DNA of 64,000 bases from Bradyrhizobium sp. Tv2a-2 (GCF_000472425.1 NZ_AXAI01000001.1:428501-492500); one strand, 5' to 3'; counted from the stretch's first letter, positions 47,476 through 56,456 are shown. The notes: a model not told the origin generated them from the sequence alone. Made by a program: numbers and translations.

Positions 47476-47934
47476 ATGTCCTCGCCCTCCATCCGCCCTG
47501 TTCGCCGCGACGACTTCGACAAATGGCTGCCCTTGTGGGACGGCTACAACGCGTTTTACGGTCGCGCCGGTGCGACCGCGCTCAAGCGCGAGATCACCGA
47601 CATGACGTGGTCACGCTTCTTCGATGCCTACGAGCCAGTGCGTGCGCTGGTCGCCGATGATGGCGGCGCGTTGCTGGGGCTCGTGCATTACCTGTTTCAC
47701 CGCAGCACCACCGCGATTGCGCCGATCTGCTACCTGCAGGACCTCTTCACGGCGCAGGCCGCGCGTGGCAAGGGCGTCGGGCGCGCGCTGATCGAAGGCG
47801 TCTATGAACAGGCCAAGCTTGCGGGATCGTCGCGCGTCTATTGGCAGACCCACGAGACCAACATCACCGCGCAACAACTCTACGATCGCATCGCCGAACG
47901 GTCCGGCTTCATTGTCTACCGCAAGTTGTTTTGA
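47476..47934 (+). CDS. GNAT-family N-acetyltransferase
   Basis: A 152-residue acetyltransferase with an N-terminal IRPVRRDDFDKWLPLWDGYNAFYGR helix region, the central DLFTAQAARGKGVGRALIEGVYEQA with the acetyl-CoA R/Q-x-x-G-x-G loop, and YDRIAERSGFIVYRKLF at the end. Substrate unknown. ATG 47476 is chosen because the family-like sequence begins there; a longer frame from 47341 crosses a hairpin region. A strong terminator lies 120-170 bases past the stop. Confidence 0.88.
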   Translation: MSSPSIRPVRRDDFDKWLPLWDGYNAFYGRAGATALKREITDMTWSRFFDAYEPVRALVADDGGALLGLVHYLFHRSTTAIAPICYLQDLFTAQAARGKGVGRALIEGVYEQAKLAGSSRVYWQTHETNITAQQLYDRIAERSGFIVYRKLF

Positions 47935-48234
47935 AACGGCTTTTCTCTGACGTCACCAGCCTGTGGATAAGTCAAGATGTCACCGCCACGTTACAATGCA
48001 TGGCTACGCTGCGGCTGCGTCTGATCAGGCCCCCCGTCACGGATCAAGCGCCCCAGCGGTCCCCGTCAGTCGCCGCGTCTGACCGGGGCCGCACTTTTTT
48101 AGGGCCTGTTTGTCGATCGGTCGGGACGCAACCGCTGCCCCATTGCATGATTTTGCGTGACAGACCCGCGTCTTGCGGCAAGCCTTCCTGCGCGTCACAA
48201 TGCACGCCCTCCCCGTTTGGTTACAGGATCATTC
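47935..48234 (+). ncRNA. Candidate small RNA ending in a strong terminator
   Basis: No protein-coding frame fits this interval. At 48056-48100 a near-perfect 14-bp stem (GCGGTCCCCGTCAG / CTGACCGGGGCCGC, one mismatch and one G-U) is followed by six Ts. It is far from the GNAT stop at 47934, so it may end a separate transcript starting around 47990. A weak -10 (TACAAT at 47992) lies there, without a good -35. A single DnaA-box-like TGTGGATAA is at 47962-47970. Confidence 0.35.
48056..48100 (+). terminator. Strong Rho-independent terminator
   Basis: A 14-bp stem with one mismatch and one G-U pair, nine-base loop and TTTTTT after the 3' arm. It is too far downstream of the GNAT gene to be obviously its own terminator. 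Confidence 0.85.
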
Positions 48235-49173
48235 ATGCAAATTCGCAATCTCGGCGGCTCCGGCTTACGCGTTTCCGCGGTCGGCCTCGGCTGCAACAAT
48301 TTCGGCCAGCGCACGGATCTCGAAACCTCGCGGAAAGTCATCCACAGGGCGCTTGATCTCGGCATTACGCTGTTCGACACCGCCGACATCTATGCGGGCA
48401 TGGGCGGCTCGGAGACAGTGCTTGGCACCGTGCTCGGCGACCGCCGCAAGGACATCGTGCTTGCCACCAAATTCTCGAAGCCGATGGCGACCGACGGCAC
48501 CAAGCAGGGCGCCTCGCGCCGCTACATCATGGAGGCGGTGGACGCCAGCCTGAGGCGGCTGAAGACCGACTATATCGACCTCTACCAGCAGCACGATTAC
48601 GATTCCCTGACGCCGATCGAGGAGACGCTGCGCGCGCTCGACGACCTCGTGCGGCAGGGCAAGGTGCGCTATCTCGGCAATTCCAACTTCCCCGCCTGGC
48701 GCATCGCCGAAGCCGAGTTCACCGCGCGCGCGATGAATGCAAACCGCTTCATCTCCTGCCAGGACGAGTACAGCCTCGTGGTGCGCGATATCGAGAAGGA
48801 CCTGCTGCCGGCCGCGCAGGAATACAAGCTCGGACTGCTGCCGTTCTTTCCGCTGGCCAGTGGGCTCCTCACCGGCAAGTACCAGCGGGGCGCGGCGGCC
48901 CCTGCGGATACGCGCTTAGGCAAGGTCCAGGTGCTGCGCGACCGCTACATCACGCCACGCAACGAGGAGATCGTCGACAAGCTCAAGGCCTTCGCCGAAG
49001 CGCGCGGCCACACCCTGCTCGAGCTCGCCTTCTCCTGGCTCGCCGCCCGGCCGCAAGTCGCCAGCGTCATCGCGGGTGCCACCCGCGTCGAGCAGGTCGA
49101 GCAAAACGTGAAGGCGATCGCCTGGAGCCCGACCGCGCAGGACATGGCGGAGATCGACGAGATCACGAAGTAG
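48235..49173 (+). CDS. Aldo/keto reductase
   Basis: A 312-residue NADPH-dependent oxidoreductase of the AKR (TIM-barrel) fold, subgroup near YghZ/Tas. Catalytic tetrad: Asp in LFDTADIYAG, Tyr in the same segment, Lys in LATKFSKPM and His in YQQHDYDSLTP. NADP binding near SVIAGATRVEQVEQNVKA. The start MQIRNLGGSGLRVS is at 48235; the upstream frame has no AKR sequence. Substrate unknown. Confidence 0.92.
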   Translation: MQIRNLGGSGLRVSAVGLGCNNFGQRTDLETSRKVIHRALDLGITLFDTADIYAGMGGSETVLGTVLGDRRKDIVLATKFSKPMATDGTKQGASRRYIMEAVDASLRRLKTDYIDLYQQHDYDSLTPIEETLRALDDLVRQGKVRYLGNSNFPAWRIAEAEFTARAMNANRFISCQDEYSLVVRDIEKDLLPAAQEYKLGLLPFFPLASGLLTGKYQRGAAAPADTRLGKVQVLRDRYITPRNEEIVDKLKAFAEARGHTLLELAFSWLAARPQVASVIAGATRVEQVEQNVKAIAWSPTAQDMAEIDEITK

Positions 49174-49225
49174 GTGTGTCTCCTCCCCCTCTCCCCGCCC
49201 TCTTCGTGGGGAGAGGCAAGGGAAG

Positions 49226-50458
49226 TCAAGCAATCAGCCCCTTCATCGGCTTTGCCATCGCACTGTCGGGAAACACGGCGTCCGCGAGCACGCGCTCGCC
49301 GAGACCCAAGTGATCCGCGAGCACGCCCTTGATCACGGTGCGCAAGTCGATGGTTGGCGCGAGGTCGCGGCCTTCATAAAGGCTGGAGGCCTTCAGAGAC
49401 GGCCAGTTCGTGATCACGCGGCCGCCTTTCACCGCGCCACCGGCGAGCAACGCGATGGTGCCGGTGCCATGATCTGTGCCCTCGGTGCCGTTGATGCGCG
49501 CGGTGCGGCCGAACTCGGTCGCGACCACGATCACGGCGTCGCGCCAATGCGGCCCCAGGCCGCTTTCGAATTCCGAAAGCGCGCCGTCGAGGCCGGAGAG
49601 CAGGCCGGCGAGCCGGCCGACCGGGCCGCCTTCATTCGCATGCGTATCCCAGCCGTCGAAAGCGAGTGCCGCAATGCGCGGGCCGTCATCGGCCGCCATC
49701 AGCTTTGCCGCGCCGCGCGCGACCTGGCGCATCCGCGCCGGCGCCCCGCTGCCGGGCTTCGGCTTCATGTCGTCGCGATTCATGGCATCTCCTTGTGCCT
49801 GCCTGTCGAGCGCGATGCCTTCCTGCAGCGAGGTCGCAAGCGCGGGATCGCGATGCCGGTAGAGCTCGATCAGTCGCGCCGCGGTATCGTCGGCGGCCTG
49901 CGGCAGCGCTACCGGCTCCCAGCCGACAGTGAGCGCCGGGCCGCGCAACACCAACGGCGTGGTCGGACCAACCGCAAGCGCGCCCGTGACGCGCTCGCCC
50001 TGCGGCAGTGCCTGCAGCGCGCGGTTGAGCCAGCCGGACTGCACCCGGCCGGGACCGGCAAAGCCGCTTTCCAGCACGTCCTGACCGTCGAAATGCGAGC
50101 GGTCGCGGTAGGGCGTCGACACCGCATGGACGACCGCGGCCTGCTTGTTCCCAAACATCCGCGCGAACTCCGGCATCGACGGATGCAGCGCAAAGAAAGA
50201 ATCCAGCATCGGCGCCGCGTGCGCCCCGTCGCGGGTCAGCGCGATCGCGCCATGCAGCGGGGCATAATCGGGATCGCCGACCGGTGCCACGGTGGCGAGG
50301 CCGTCGAGCGCGCCGCGCAGGATCACCGTGATCATGCGCGGATCGCGGCCATCGGCCGCGCGCGCAAATTTCGGCATGTAAGCCCAGGCCGCGAAGCTCG
50401 CGCCGCCGATCAGAAGTGCACGCCGCGAGGTCAGCAGACGGCTCTCACAGCATTCCAT
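49226..50458 (-). CDS. DUF1501 exported protein
   Basis: A 410-residue protein with a Tat-type signal (SRRALLIGGASFAAWAYMPKFARA). The DUF1501 core follows: MITVILRGALDGLATVAP, HPSMPEFARMFGNKQAAVVHAV, DRSHFDGQDVLESG, WDTHANEGG, and VIVVATEFGRTARINGTEGTDHGTGT, which resembles the alkaline-phosphatase/sulfatase superfamily. Function is unknown. The start at 50458 is selected because AGGAG lies six bases upstream; the ATG at 50464 overlaps the stop of the DUF1800 gene, so the pair is translationally coupled. Confidence 0.92.
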   Translation of the reverse strand: MECCESRLLTSRRALLIGGASFAAWAYMPKFARAADGRDPRMITVILRGALDGLATVAPVGDPDYAPLHGAIALTRDGAHAAPMLDSFFALHPSMPEFARMFGNKQAAVVHAVSTPYRDRSHFDGQDVLESGFAGPGRVQSGWLNRALQALPQGERVTGALAVGPTTPLVLRGPALTVGWEPVALPQAADDTAARLIELYRHRDPALATSLQEGIALDRQAQGDAMNRDDMKPKPGSGAPARMRQVARGAAKLMAADDGPRIAALAFDGWDTHANEGGPVGRLAGLLSGLDGALSEFESGLGPHWRDAVIVVATEFGRTARINGTEGTDHGTGTIALLAGGAVKGGRVITNWPSLKASSLYEGRDLAPTIDLRTVIKGVLADHLGLGERVLADAVFPDSAMAKPMKGLIA

Positions 50459-50460
50459 GG

Positions 50461-52026
50461 TCATCTCCTCTGGAATTCCGGCGACATCAAAAGCAGCGCC
50501 AGCGCCTGCTGGCGCGTTTCCGCACGCTCGATGGTGCGGCGCGTCTCGGGCGAGGCCGTGTCCGCAAACGCGAACTCGAGCAGCTCGCGCGCATCGATGT
50601 TGTTGCCGACGCGGGACGACACCTGCGCGGCAATGTCCAGGCGCAGCTTCATGCCCTCGGGCGCCGCCCAGGCGGCGTTGGTATCGGGGAAACCGTTCGG
50701 GCCTGCCGGCGACCACAGCGGTTGGCCTAGCACGTTGAGCCCGCCGAGATAGGGACCGGGCTCCTCCGGCACATGCGCAAGCAGCCGCCCGGTCGCGATG
50801 AGGTATTCATAGGGGCTGCGCATCTTGGTCAACGGCGCCGACCAGGCTTCGTCGGAATCTAGCAGCGCCAATGTCACGGCTTTCAGATCGCCGTCGGTTT
50901 TGGCGAAAGTGTCGGCGAGGCGCGCGACCAGCGCGGGCGGCGGATCGTCCGCGACGAAATGCCTGACAAGCTTGGTTGCGATGAATTTTGCGGTGGAGGG
51001 ATGGCGTGCGATGTCGGCGAGCGCGGCCTCGCCCTGCTCGACGCCGCCGGCCGGATAGCTCTTGCCGAGCAGCATTTGCGGACCCGGCTCGTGCGCATTG
51101 GCGTTGAATACGAAGCTGCCGGGCTGGCCGAGAATGCCCTGGCGCCCGACGAAGGTCCAGCCGGTGATGATGCGCGCAAGCGAGGTAACGTCCTCTTGCG
51201 TGTAGCCGCCGCCGACGCCGAGCGTGTGCAATTCCATGATCTCGCGCGCGAGATTTTCGTTCAAGCCGCGCTTGCGGTTCTGCCCGGCCCGCGAATCCGG
51301 CCCCAAAGACTGCTGGTTGTCGAGGAAGAACAGCATGGCCGGGTGCTGCTCCACCGCCTTCAGCATGTCGGCGAAGCGGCCGAGCACATGCGGGCGGATG
51401 GCTTCACGCTCGAAGGAGCCGGCCCAGATCCGGCCCAGCTGCCCCTTGCTGGCGGAGATGCAGAAATGATTGGACCAGAATGCGACCAGCCGCTCGGTGA
51501 CGCCGCAATCGGCGAGCACGGCGCGCTGCAGCCGTGCCAGCGCCTCCGCGCGAAACGTCTTCTGGATCACGTTGGGTTGCTGCGCCGGCTGCGCGACTTG
51601 CGGCTTTGCCGCGTTCGACTGCATCGTCTCGGGCGCGGTCGCGACAGTGCCGCCGGCGGCATTGTCTGGCGCTTTCATCGCCTGCGGCTGTGCAGTCATG
51701 TCCATGGCGTTGAGCGAGAGGTTGTGCCGCTGCGGCTTGTCGTCTGTGGTCGGCGCAGGCAGCATCTCCACGGGCTGTCCCGATTTGGGGGCGGCCTCGC
51801 GCGCCTTCCTGACTTCGAGCTGATAGGCGAAGGCGGCTTGCGCCAGCAGCGGCGTGGACTGCAAGCCCCGCGCCTCCAACAGCGCGCCGCTGGCGCGCAG
51901 AAGCTCAGCCTTCACAAAGCCGCGGGGATCGGAGGCCGCATCGACAAAATCGCCTGACGCGCCACCCCGCGCCCCAAAGCCGAACCGATGAAGCGCAACG
52001 AGAGCTGCTTGCGAATCGCGGGACAT
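50461..52026 (-). CDS. DUF1800 protein
   Basis: A 521-residue protein. Near the N-terminus is ALVALHRFGFGARGG, typical of DUF1800, and further in NENLAREIMELHTLGVGGGYTQEDVTSLARIITGWTF, then PSTAKFIATKLVRHFVADDPPPALV. No signal peptide is visible, though DUF1800 proteins are often exported with DUF1501. The pair is very common in bacteria, but its function is unknown. The start at 52026 is supported by the family N-terminus; a longer frame to 52062 runs toward the tandem repeat. Confidence 0.92.
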   Translation of the reverse strand: MSRDSQAALVALHRFGFGARGGASGDFVDAASDPRGFVKAELLRASGALLEARGLQSTPLLAQAAFAYQLEVRKAREAAPKSGQPVEMLPAPTTDDKPQRHNLSLNAMDMTAQPQAMKAPDNAAGGTVATAPETMQSNAAKPQVAQPAQQPNVIQKTFRAEALARLQRAVLADCGVTERLVAFWSNHFCISASKGQLGRIWAGSFEREAIRPHVLGRFADMLKAVEQHPAMLFFLDNQQSLGPDSRAGQNRKRGLNENLAREIMELHTLGVGGGYTQEDVTSLARIITGWTFVGRQGILGQPGSFVFNANAHEPGPQMLLGKSYPAGGVEQGEAALADIARHPSTAKFIATKLVRHFVADDPPPALVARLADTFAKTDGDLKAVTLALLDSDEAWSAPLTKMRSPYEYLIATGRLLAHVPEEPGPYLGGLNVLGQPLWSPAGPNGFPDTNAAWAAPEGMKLRLDIAAQVSSRVGNNIDARELLEFAFADTASPETRRTIERAETRQQALALLLMSPEFQRR

Positions 52027-52046
52027 TGTCGTCTTCCCTTCGCGCC

Positions 52047-52102
52047 ATGTCTTCGGACCCATGTCTTCGGGCCCATGTCTCGGAGCCCACGTCTCCGGGC
52101 CC
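52047..52102. repeat. Four 14-bp tandem repeats
   Basis: Units ATGTCTTCGGACCC, ATGTCTTCGGGCCC, ATGTCTCGGAGCCC and ACGTCTCCGGGCCC at 52047-52060, 52061-52074, 52075-52088 and 52089-52102, just upstream of the DUF1800 start. It is a short array; role unclear. Confidence 0.85.
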
Positions 52103-52209
52103 AGCCCGGTGGCGTCAGGATACAGCGCTGCTATAATCGTCGGCGATCATGGTAGCGCCGTCCGTGATGAACCCCACCTTAAGACCGCGGCGGATTCGCG
52201 CGACTTTGC

Positions 52210-52413
52210 ATGACAAATCGGAAAGAATCCCTCACTTCACGCCGGGTTAACTGTTCATCTTGCGGAACAGCCTTCGGCTGCGATCCCGACGGCGCGTGCT
52301 GGTGCATGGATGAAACGGCGCGGCTACCAATGCCGGAAGAAGGCGCTGCCGGTTGCCTGTGCCCAAGCTGCCTGCGCAAACGCGCGCGTGAACAGCAGCA
52401 GACCAGCAGCTGA
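52210..52413 (+). CDS. Cysteine-rich CWC-family protein
   Basis: A 67-residue protein with CSSCGTAFGCDPDGACWCMD, then CLCPSCL, the six-cysteine CWC (PF14375-like) pattern that could bind zinc. There is no signal or membrane segment. The role of this family is not known. It is divergent from the DUF1800 gene and precedes the PepSY gene on the same strand. Confidence 0.75.
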   Translation: MTNRKESLTSRRVNCSSCGTAFGCDPDGACWCMDETARLPMPEEGAAGCLCPSCLRKRAREQQQTSS

Positions 52414-52451
52414 CGCTGCTTCGTTCGTGACGACATCACGACGATGTCGCG

Positions 52452-52490
52452 TGATGCGTGATTAAAAATTTCTTCATGAAGCACGCATCA
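52452..52490. promoter_or_regulatory. Inverted repeat upstream of the PepSY gene
   Basis: TGATGCGTG (52452-52460) and CACGCATCA (52482-52490) are perfect 9-bp arms, 21 bases apart; the spacer ends in a perfect palindrome CTTCATGAAG (52472-52481). Arms three helical turns apart suit a regulator. It lies about 130-170 bases before the PepSY start. Confidence 0.55.
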
Positions 52491-52620
52491 TTCGCCGCCT
52501 GCAAAACAAGCACGGCGACGAATTTAGATTTGTTCTGAATCAAGGTGCGATGCATGGACAAATTCTCTTTTGTTCTGCATCTGCGAGCACGCCAGTTTTG
52601 CTCGTCCGCCGGAGACATCC

Positions 52621-53535
52621 GTGACTAAAAGCCTGCTGCTCAAGCTTCACCGCTGGGCAAGCCTCGTGTTCGCACTGCCGCTGCTTGCCATCATCCTGAC
52701 GGGAGTCATTCTCTCCTTGGAACCGATGGTGCAGCACAGTGGTGTAGCAAACTCCGTCGACGCGACGCGCGTGGTCGATCTCATCAAGCGCTACGATCCT
52801 GACGGCAAGGCACGCGGCGTCTTCATCAATGCAACCGCGCAGCGGCTGAGATTTCAGGGCTCCGGCGCGCTGCAGATCGATCTTTCGAGCGGCGAGAAAG
52901 TCGAGCCCGGCCTCGACCTCGCCGACATCATCGTCTGGGCCCGCTTCAACCATGAGCGACTGCTCGGCCAGCAATGGCTGGTCATCGCTTCGACCATTGC
53001 GATGCTGGCTGTGATGCTGATCGGCATCGCCATGGGTTTTCCACGGCTGCGCAACAATCTCGCGGGCTGGCACAAGGGCGCGGCCTGGATCTCATTGCCG
53101 CTGATCCTGCTTTGCCCGCTGACCGGTCTTTGCATGGCGTTCGGCCTCACCTTTGCGAGCGAGGCGCCGGCATCGAAGGGACGCTCGCTGTCGCTGCCCG
53201 ACGCGGTGCGCGCGGTCGCGCAGTCCCGCGACCTCGCCTCCGTCATCTCCATCACCTCGCGCGGCGGCCGCATGATGGCGCGGCTTTATGACGGCGGCGA
53301 ACTCCGTTTCTATTCAGTCGGCGCCGATGGCCTCACGCCGCTGCCGCGCAACTGGCCGCGCCTGATCCATGAGGGCAACGGTACGGTGCCCGTCACGAGC
53401 CTGCTCAATGCCTTGGTGTCGCTGGTGCTGCTGACGCTGCTGGTGACAGGCGTCACGCACTGGGGGCGGCGGTGGGCGCGGCTGAGACACTTGCGCCGCC
53501 ACCGCGTGGCCGTGCCGCTGAAATCGGCGGCGTAG
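52621..53535 (+). CDS. PepSY-associated membrane protein
   Basis: A 304-residue protein with four membrane helices (about residues 12-34, 122-144, 157-180 and 268-290) and PepSY-type regions in the loops (VVDLIKRYDPDGKARGVFIN). Such proteins are often found with iron uptake or reductase systems, but no siderophore receptor is next to it. It starts with GTG 52621, with GGAG six bases upstream; a longer frame from 52570 has no ribosome site. It ends right against the convergent GST gene. Confidence 0.85.
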   Translation: MTKSLLLKLHRWASLVFALPLLAIILTGVILSLEPMVQHSGVANSVDATRVVDLIKRYDPDGKARGVFINATAQRLRFQGSGALQIDLSSGEKVEPGLDLADIIVWARFNHERLLGQQWLVIASTIAMLAVMLIGIAMGFPRLRNNLAGWHKGAAWISLPLILLCPLTGLCMAFGLTFASEAPASKGRSLSLPDAVRAVAQSRDLASVISITSRGGRMMARLYDGGELRFYSVGADGLTPLPRNWPRLIHEGNGTVPVTSLLNALVSLVLLTLLVTGVTHWGRRWARLRHLRRHRVAVPLKSAA

Positions 53536-54231
53536 TCACACCGCAAAACCCGGCGATTTCCGCGCCAGGCCGTCGAACGCGTCGAGCAAGCGCTCGCGCC
53601 AGGCATAGACTGGGTCGTCGGCTTCGAGCAGTTTGAACGGGCTCACCACGCGCGCCCATTGGAAGCCGCCGAACACGATGAAGTCGGCATAGTTCGGCGC
53701 ATCGCCGCCGAGATAGGGTTGCGTCTTCAGGGTCAGCCGCAGCGGATCGAGCGATTTGCGAAAATTGACGACACCCTTGTCACGCATACTGGCAACCTCT
53801 TCCAGCGGCCTGCCGAGCCGCGCCTCGCGCGAGGCACGGAAATAGGCCGCATCGGCCTCGCCGAGATGGCCGGGAATGTCGGCAGCGATCAGCGGAAAGA
53901 TGCCGCCGACCACAGCGATATCGCCCCACCAGTTCAGCATCCGCATTGTCGCACGGCCGCCTTCGCCGCCGAACAGCGAGGCACGATCCGGAAAAGCGTC
54001 TTCCAGATAATTCGCGATCACCCAGGATTCGACCACGGGCTTGTCGCCATGCAGCAGCACCGGCACTTTCTCCGAGCCGTGCGGCGCGATCGACGCCTTC
54101 TCGGTGAAGCGCCAGGGAATCGAGTTGGCCGTCAGCCCCTTGTGCGCCAGCGCCATCCGCGTCCGCCAGCAATACGGGCTGAACGGGCGCCCGCCGTCGG
54201 TGCCGACCAATTCGTAGAGTTTCAGTGTCAT
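53536..54231 (-). CDS. Glutathione S-transferase-like protein
   Basis: A 231-residue GST. The N-terminus is MTLKLYELVGTDGGRPFSPYCWRTRMALAHKG, with SPYC at the usual active-site turn, then VPVLLHGDKPVVESWVIANYLE. The helical C-terminal domain follows. It could act as a glutathione transferase or a non-enzymatic member. The gene is convergent with the PepSY gene, with no gap between the stops. Confidence 0.88.
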   Translation of the reverse strand: MTLKLYELVGTDGGRPFSPYCWRTRMALAHKGLTANSIPWRFTEKASIAPHGSEKVPVLLHGDKPVVESWVIANYLEDAFPDRASLFGGEGGRATMRMLNWWGDIAVVGGIFPLIAADIPGHLGEADAAYFRASREARLGRPLEEVASMRDKGVVNFRKSLDPLRLTLKTQPYLGGDAPNYADFIVFGGFQWARVVSPFKLLEADDPVYAWRERLLDAFDGLARKSPGFAV

Positions 54232-54265
54232 TGAGTGGACTGCATCGAGTGGACCGCATCTTTCT

Positions 54266-54350
54266 GGTGATGCCCGAGCTTGACCGGGTATCCACGACCT
54301 ACCTTGTTTGTGGCCATACGTTCATGGCCGGGTCAAGCCCGGTCATGAAG
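54266..54350. repeat. Dispersed palindromic repeat
   Basis: GTGATGCCCGAGCTTGACCGGG followed by CATGGCCGGGTCAAGCCCGG, an inverted pair typical of the GGCCGGGCTT-type repeats of this genus. Confidence 0.6.
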
Positions 54351-54368
54351 GCGACTGTCTGCACAGGT

Positions 54369-55076
54369 TCACCGCACCGTCGACGCGGTCTGGCCGAACA
54401 GGATCTTGCGCTCTTCCTCGGTGCGGATCGCGGGCTGGCCGAAATTCGGATTGACCTCTTTCGCCTTGGCGTAGGCACGTTCGGTCGCAGGCCGCGCGCG
54501 GATGGTCTCCAGCCAGCGCTTCAGATGCGGAAACTGCCCGATGTCCTGGCCCTGGTTCTCGTACGGCACGACCCAGGGATAGCTCGCCATGTCGGCGATG
54601 GAATAGTCGCCGGCGATGAATTCGCGATCGGCGAGGCGCTTGTTGAGCACGCCGTAGAGCCGGTTGGTCTCGTTGACATAGCGGTCGATAGCGTATTGCA
54701 GCTTGTCCACCGCATAGTTGCGGAAGTGATGGTTCTGGCCGGCCATCGGCCCGAGTCCGCCCATCTGCCAGAACGTCCACTGGATCGCGTCGTAGCGGCT
54801 ATAGAGATCGGTCGGCAGGAACTTGCCGGTCTTCTCGGCGAGATAGAGCAGGATGGCGCCAGATTCGAATAGCGGCAGCGGTTTTGCGCCGCCCTTGGGC
54901 GCGTGATCGACGATGGCGGGAATCCGGTTGTTCGGCGCCACCTCCAGGAACTCCGGCTTGAACTGGTCGCCCTTGCCGATGTTGATCGGAAAGACCTTGT
55001 AGGGAAGCCCGGTCTCCTCGAGGAACATCGTTATCTTGTGGCCGTTCGGCGTGGACCAGTAATAAAGGTCGATCAT
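54369..55076 (-). CDS. GST-like disulfide-bond oxidoreductase (YfcG/YghU type)
   Basis: A 235-residue protein. MIDLYYWSTPNGHKITMFLEETGLPYKV is the YfcG/Ure2p-like N-terminus; the Thr9 and Asn11 positions carry glutathione binding. IPAIVDHAPKGG and ESGAILLYLAEKTG follow. The C-terminal half has WTFWQMGGLGPMAGQNHHFRNYA. YfcG-type enzymes reduce disulfides with glutathione; this is a likely but untested role. Confidence 0.88.
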   Translation of the reverse strand: MIDLYYWSTPNGHKITMFLEETGLPYKVFPINIGKGDQFKPEFLEVAPNNRIPAIVDHAPKGGAKPLPLFESGAILLYLAEKTGKFLPTDLYSRYDAIQWTFWQMGGLGPMAGQNHHFRNYAVDKLQYAIDRYVNETNRLYGVLNKRLADREFIAGDYSIADMASYPWVVPYENQGQDIGQFPHLKRWLETIRARPATERAYAKAKEVNPNFGQPAIRTEEERKILFGQTASTVR

Positions 55077-55202
55077 AGGCGGCGTCCCTGCTGGCGTTTT
55101 CCATGCATCGAGAAAGATGCGATTGCATGAACTTCGCGCCGGCCGGCGCCCAAGTCAATCCCGCTCCATCAGGCAAACCCGCAAACGTGATCTGCTTTTG
55201 CC

Positions 55203-55439
55203 TCAGGACATCCGGCCGTTAGCCCGCAGCAATTTCTCTCCGTCCTCCGTCACCGTCACCACGATGCCAAAACCGGCGATGGTCTCACGCGTGACATAGC
55301 CGCGCTCGGCCGCGTCCTCCCAGATGGTCAGGCGCGGACAGGAGGTCTTCCAGGCGCCGATCACCTCGGAATAGGCGCGCGGCTCGCGCGCGATCCATTC
55401 GACGAAATCCAGCACCAGCGGATCGGCTGCTTCTGTCAT
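55203..55439 (-). CDS. Small hypothetical protein
   Basis: A 78-residue soluble protein: MTEAADPLVLDFVEWIAREP, then a conserved-looking WKTSCPRLTIWEDAAERGYV and a strand-turn-strand end. It looks like a winged-helix-type fold, but that is inference. The start at 55439 is set by GGAG six bases upstream; the next Met at 55445 is less well spaced. Similar short proteins seem common in Bradyrhizobium. Confidence 0.6.
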   Translation of the reverse strand: MTEAADPLVLDFVEWIAREPRAYSEVIGAWKTSCPRLTIWEDAAERGYVTRETIAGFGIVVTVTEDGEKLLRANGRMS

Positions 55440-55535
55440 CGACATCTCCCGGAATCGGCACTTGCTTTTCGCTCGCTTGTCCCTTGCACGCAAACCGAGT
55501 TATGTTGCCCCAAGCATCAGCTTTCCTGAGGGTGT

Positions 55536-56456
55536 TTGGATTTGCGGCGGCTGCTTTTTCTCAACGGCATCAAGGCATTCGAGGCGGCGGCGCGGGGCGG
55601 CAGCTTTGCCGCTGCGGGGCAGGAGCTCAATGTCTCGGCGGCGGCGATCAGCCGGATGGTGCATCTCTTGGAGGAGCGGCTCGGTGTGGCTCTGTTCGAA
55701 CGCAAGGCCAACAAGCTTGCGCTGACTGCCGCGGGGCGCGTCTATCAGAACGGGTTGACGCCGATCTTCGACGCGCTGGCCACGCTGACCGCGCAGGTCA
55801 CCGCGCCAGTCGCCAGGCGCGTGCTCACCATCGGCGTCGGCCCGACCTTTGCGATGCGCTGGCTGATCCCGCACCTCGCCGATTTCCGCAAGGCCCAGCC
55901 TGATATCGAGGTCCGCATCACCGCGGGCGGGGTCGCCGCTCCCTTCGGCGACGACTGGAGCTGCGGCATCAAGCTCGGCGACGGCGATTGGCCGGGCCTG
56001 GTCGCCGAGCCCCTGTTTGCCGCCGACCTGCAGCCGGTCTGCATTCCCCGGCTGGCGGCTACGCTGAAAAAGGCGTCCGAGCTCAAGGGCCCCGCGCTCT
56101 TGCGCGTCGCGCACGCGAGCGAGGACTGGCCGCTCTGGCTCAAGGCCGCGGGGCTGCCGCGGCTGAACGCACGCGGTCCTGAGTTCCAGTATTACGGCCA
56201 GGCGCTGCAGGCCGCCGCTGACGGGCTCGGCATCGCCATGGGCATCCGGCCCTATATCGACGACGACCTCGCCGCCGGCCGGCTGGTGGCGCCGTTCGCG
56301 CTCACGGTGCCGAAGGGCATGCGATGGTACCTGGTCTACCGCAGCTTCCAGGCCACCCAGCGCGACTTCGCCGCGTTCCGACGCTGGATCATCCAGGCGG
56401 CCGCGCAGCCCGCGGCGCAAGCCGACCTCTCCCCGAAAAAACTCCGCGCCGTGTGA
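55536..56456 (+). CDS. LysR-family regulator (GcvA-like)
   Basis: A 306-residue LysR protein. The N-terminal helix-turn-helix is NGIKAFEAAARGGSFAAAGQELNVSAAAISRMVHLLEERLGVALF, followed by a substrate-binding domain, with GVGPTFAMRWLIPHLADF as in GcvA-type proteins. The start is TTG at 55536 or the next TTG at 55542; both suit a gene in high-GC DNA. Its target is unknown; it is divergent from the 55203 gene, so that is a candidate. Confidence 0.9.
   Translation: MDLRRLLFLNGIKAFEAAARGGSFAAAGQELNVSAAAISRMVHLLEERLGVALFERKANKLALTAAGRVYQNGLTPIFDALATLTAQVTAPVARRVLTIGVGPTFAMRWLIPHLADFRKAQPDIEVRITAGGVAAPFGDDWSCGIKLGDGDWPGLVAEPLFAADLQPVCIPRLAATLKKASELKGPALLRVAHASEDWPLWLKAAGLPRLNARGPEFQYYGQALQAAADGLGIAMGIRPYIDDDLAAGRLVAPFALTVPKGMRWYLVYRSFQATQRDFAAFRRWIIQAAAQPAAQADLSPKKLRAV

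Noticed and set aside
47962..47970. Single TGTGGATAA, a DnaA-box match
   Set aside because: One box alone is expected by chance; there is no cluster and no AT-rich unwinding region.
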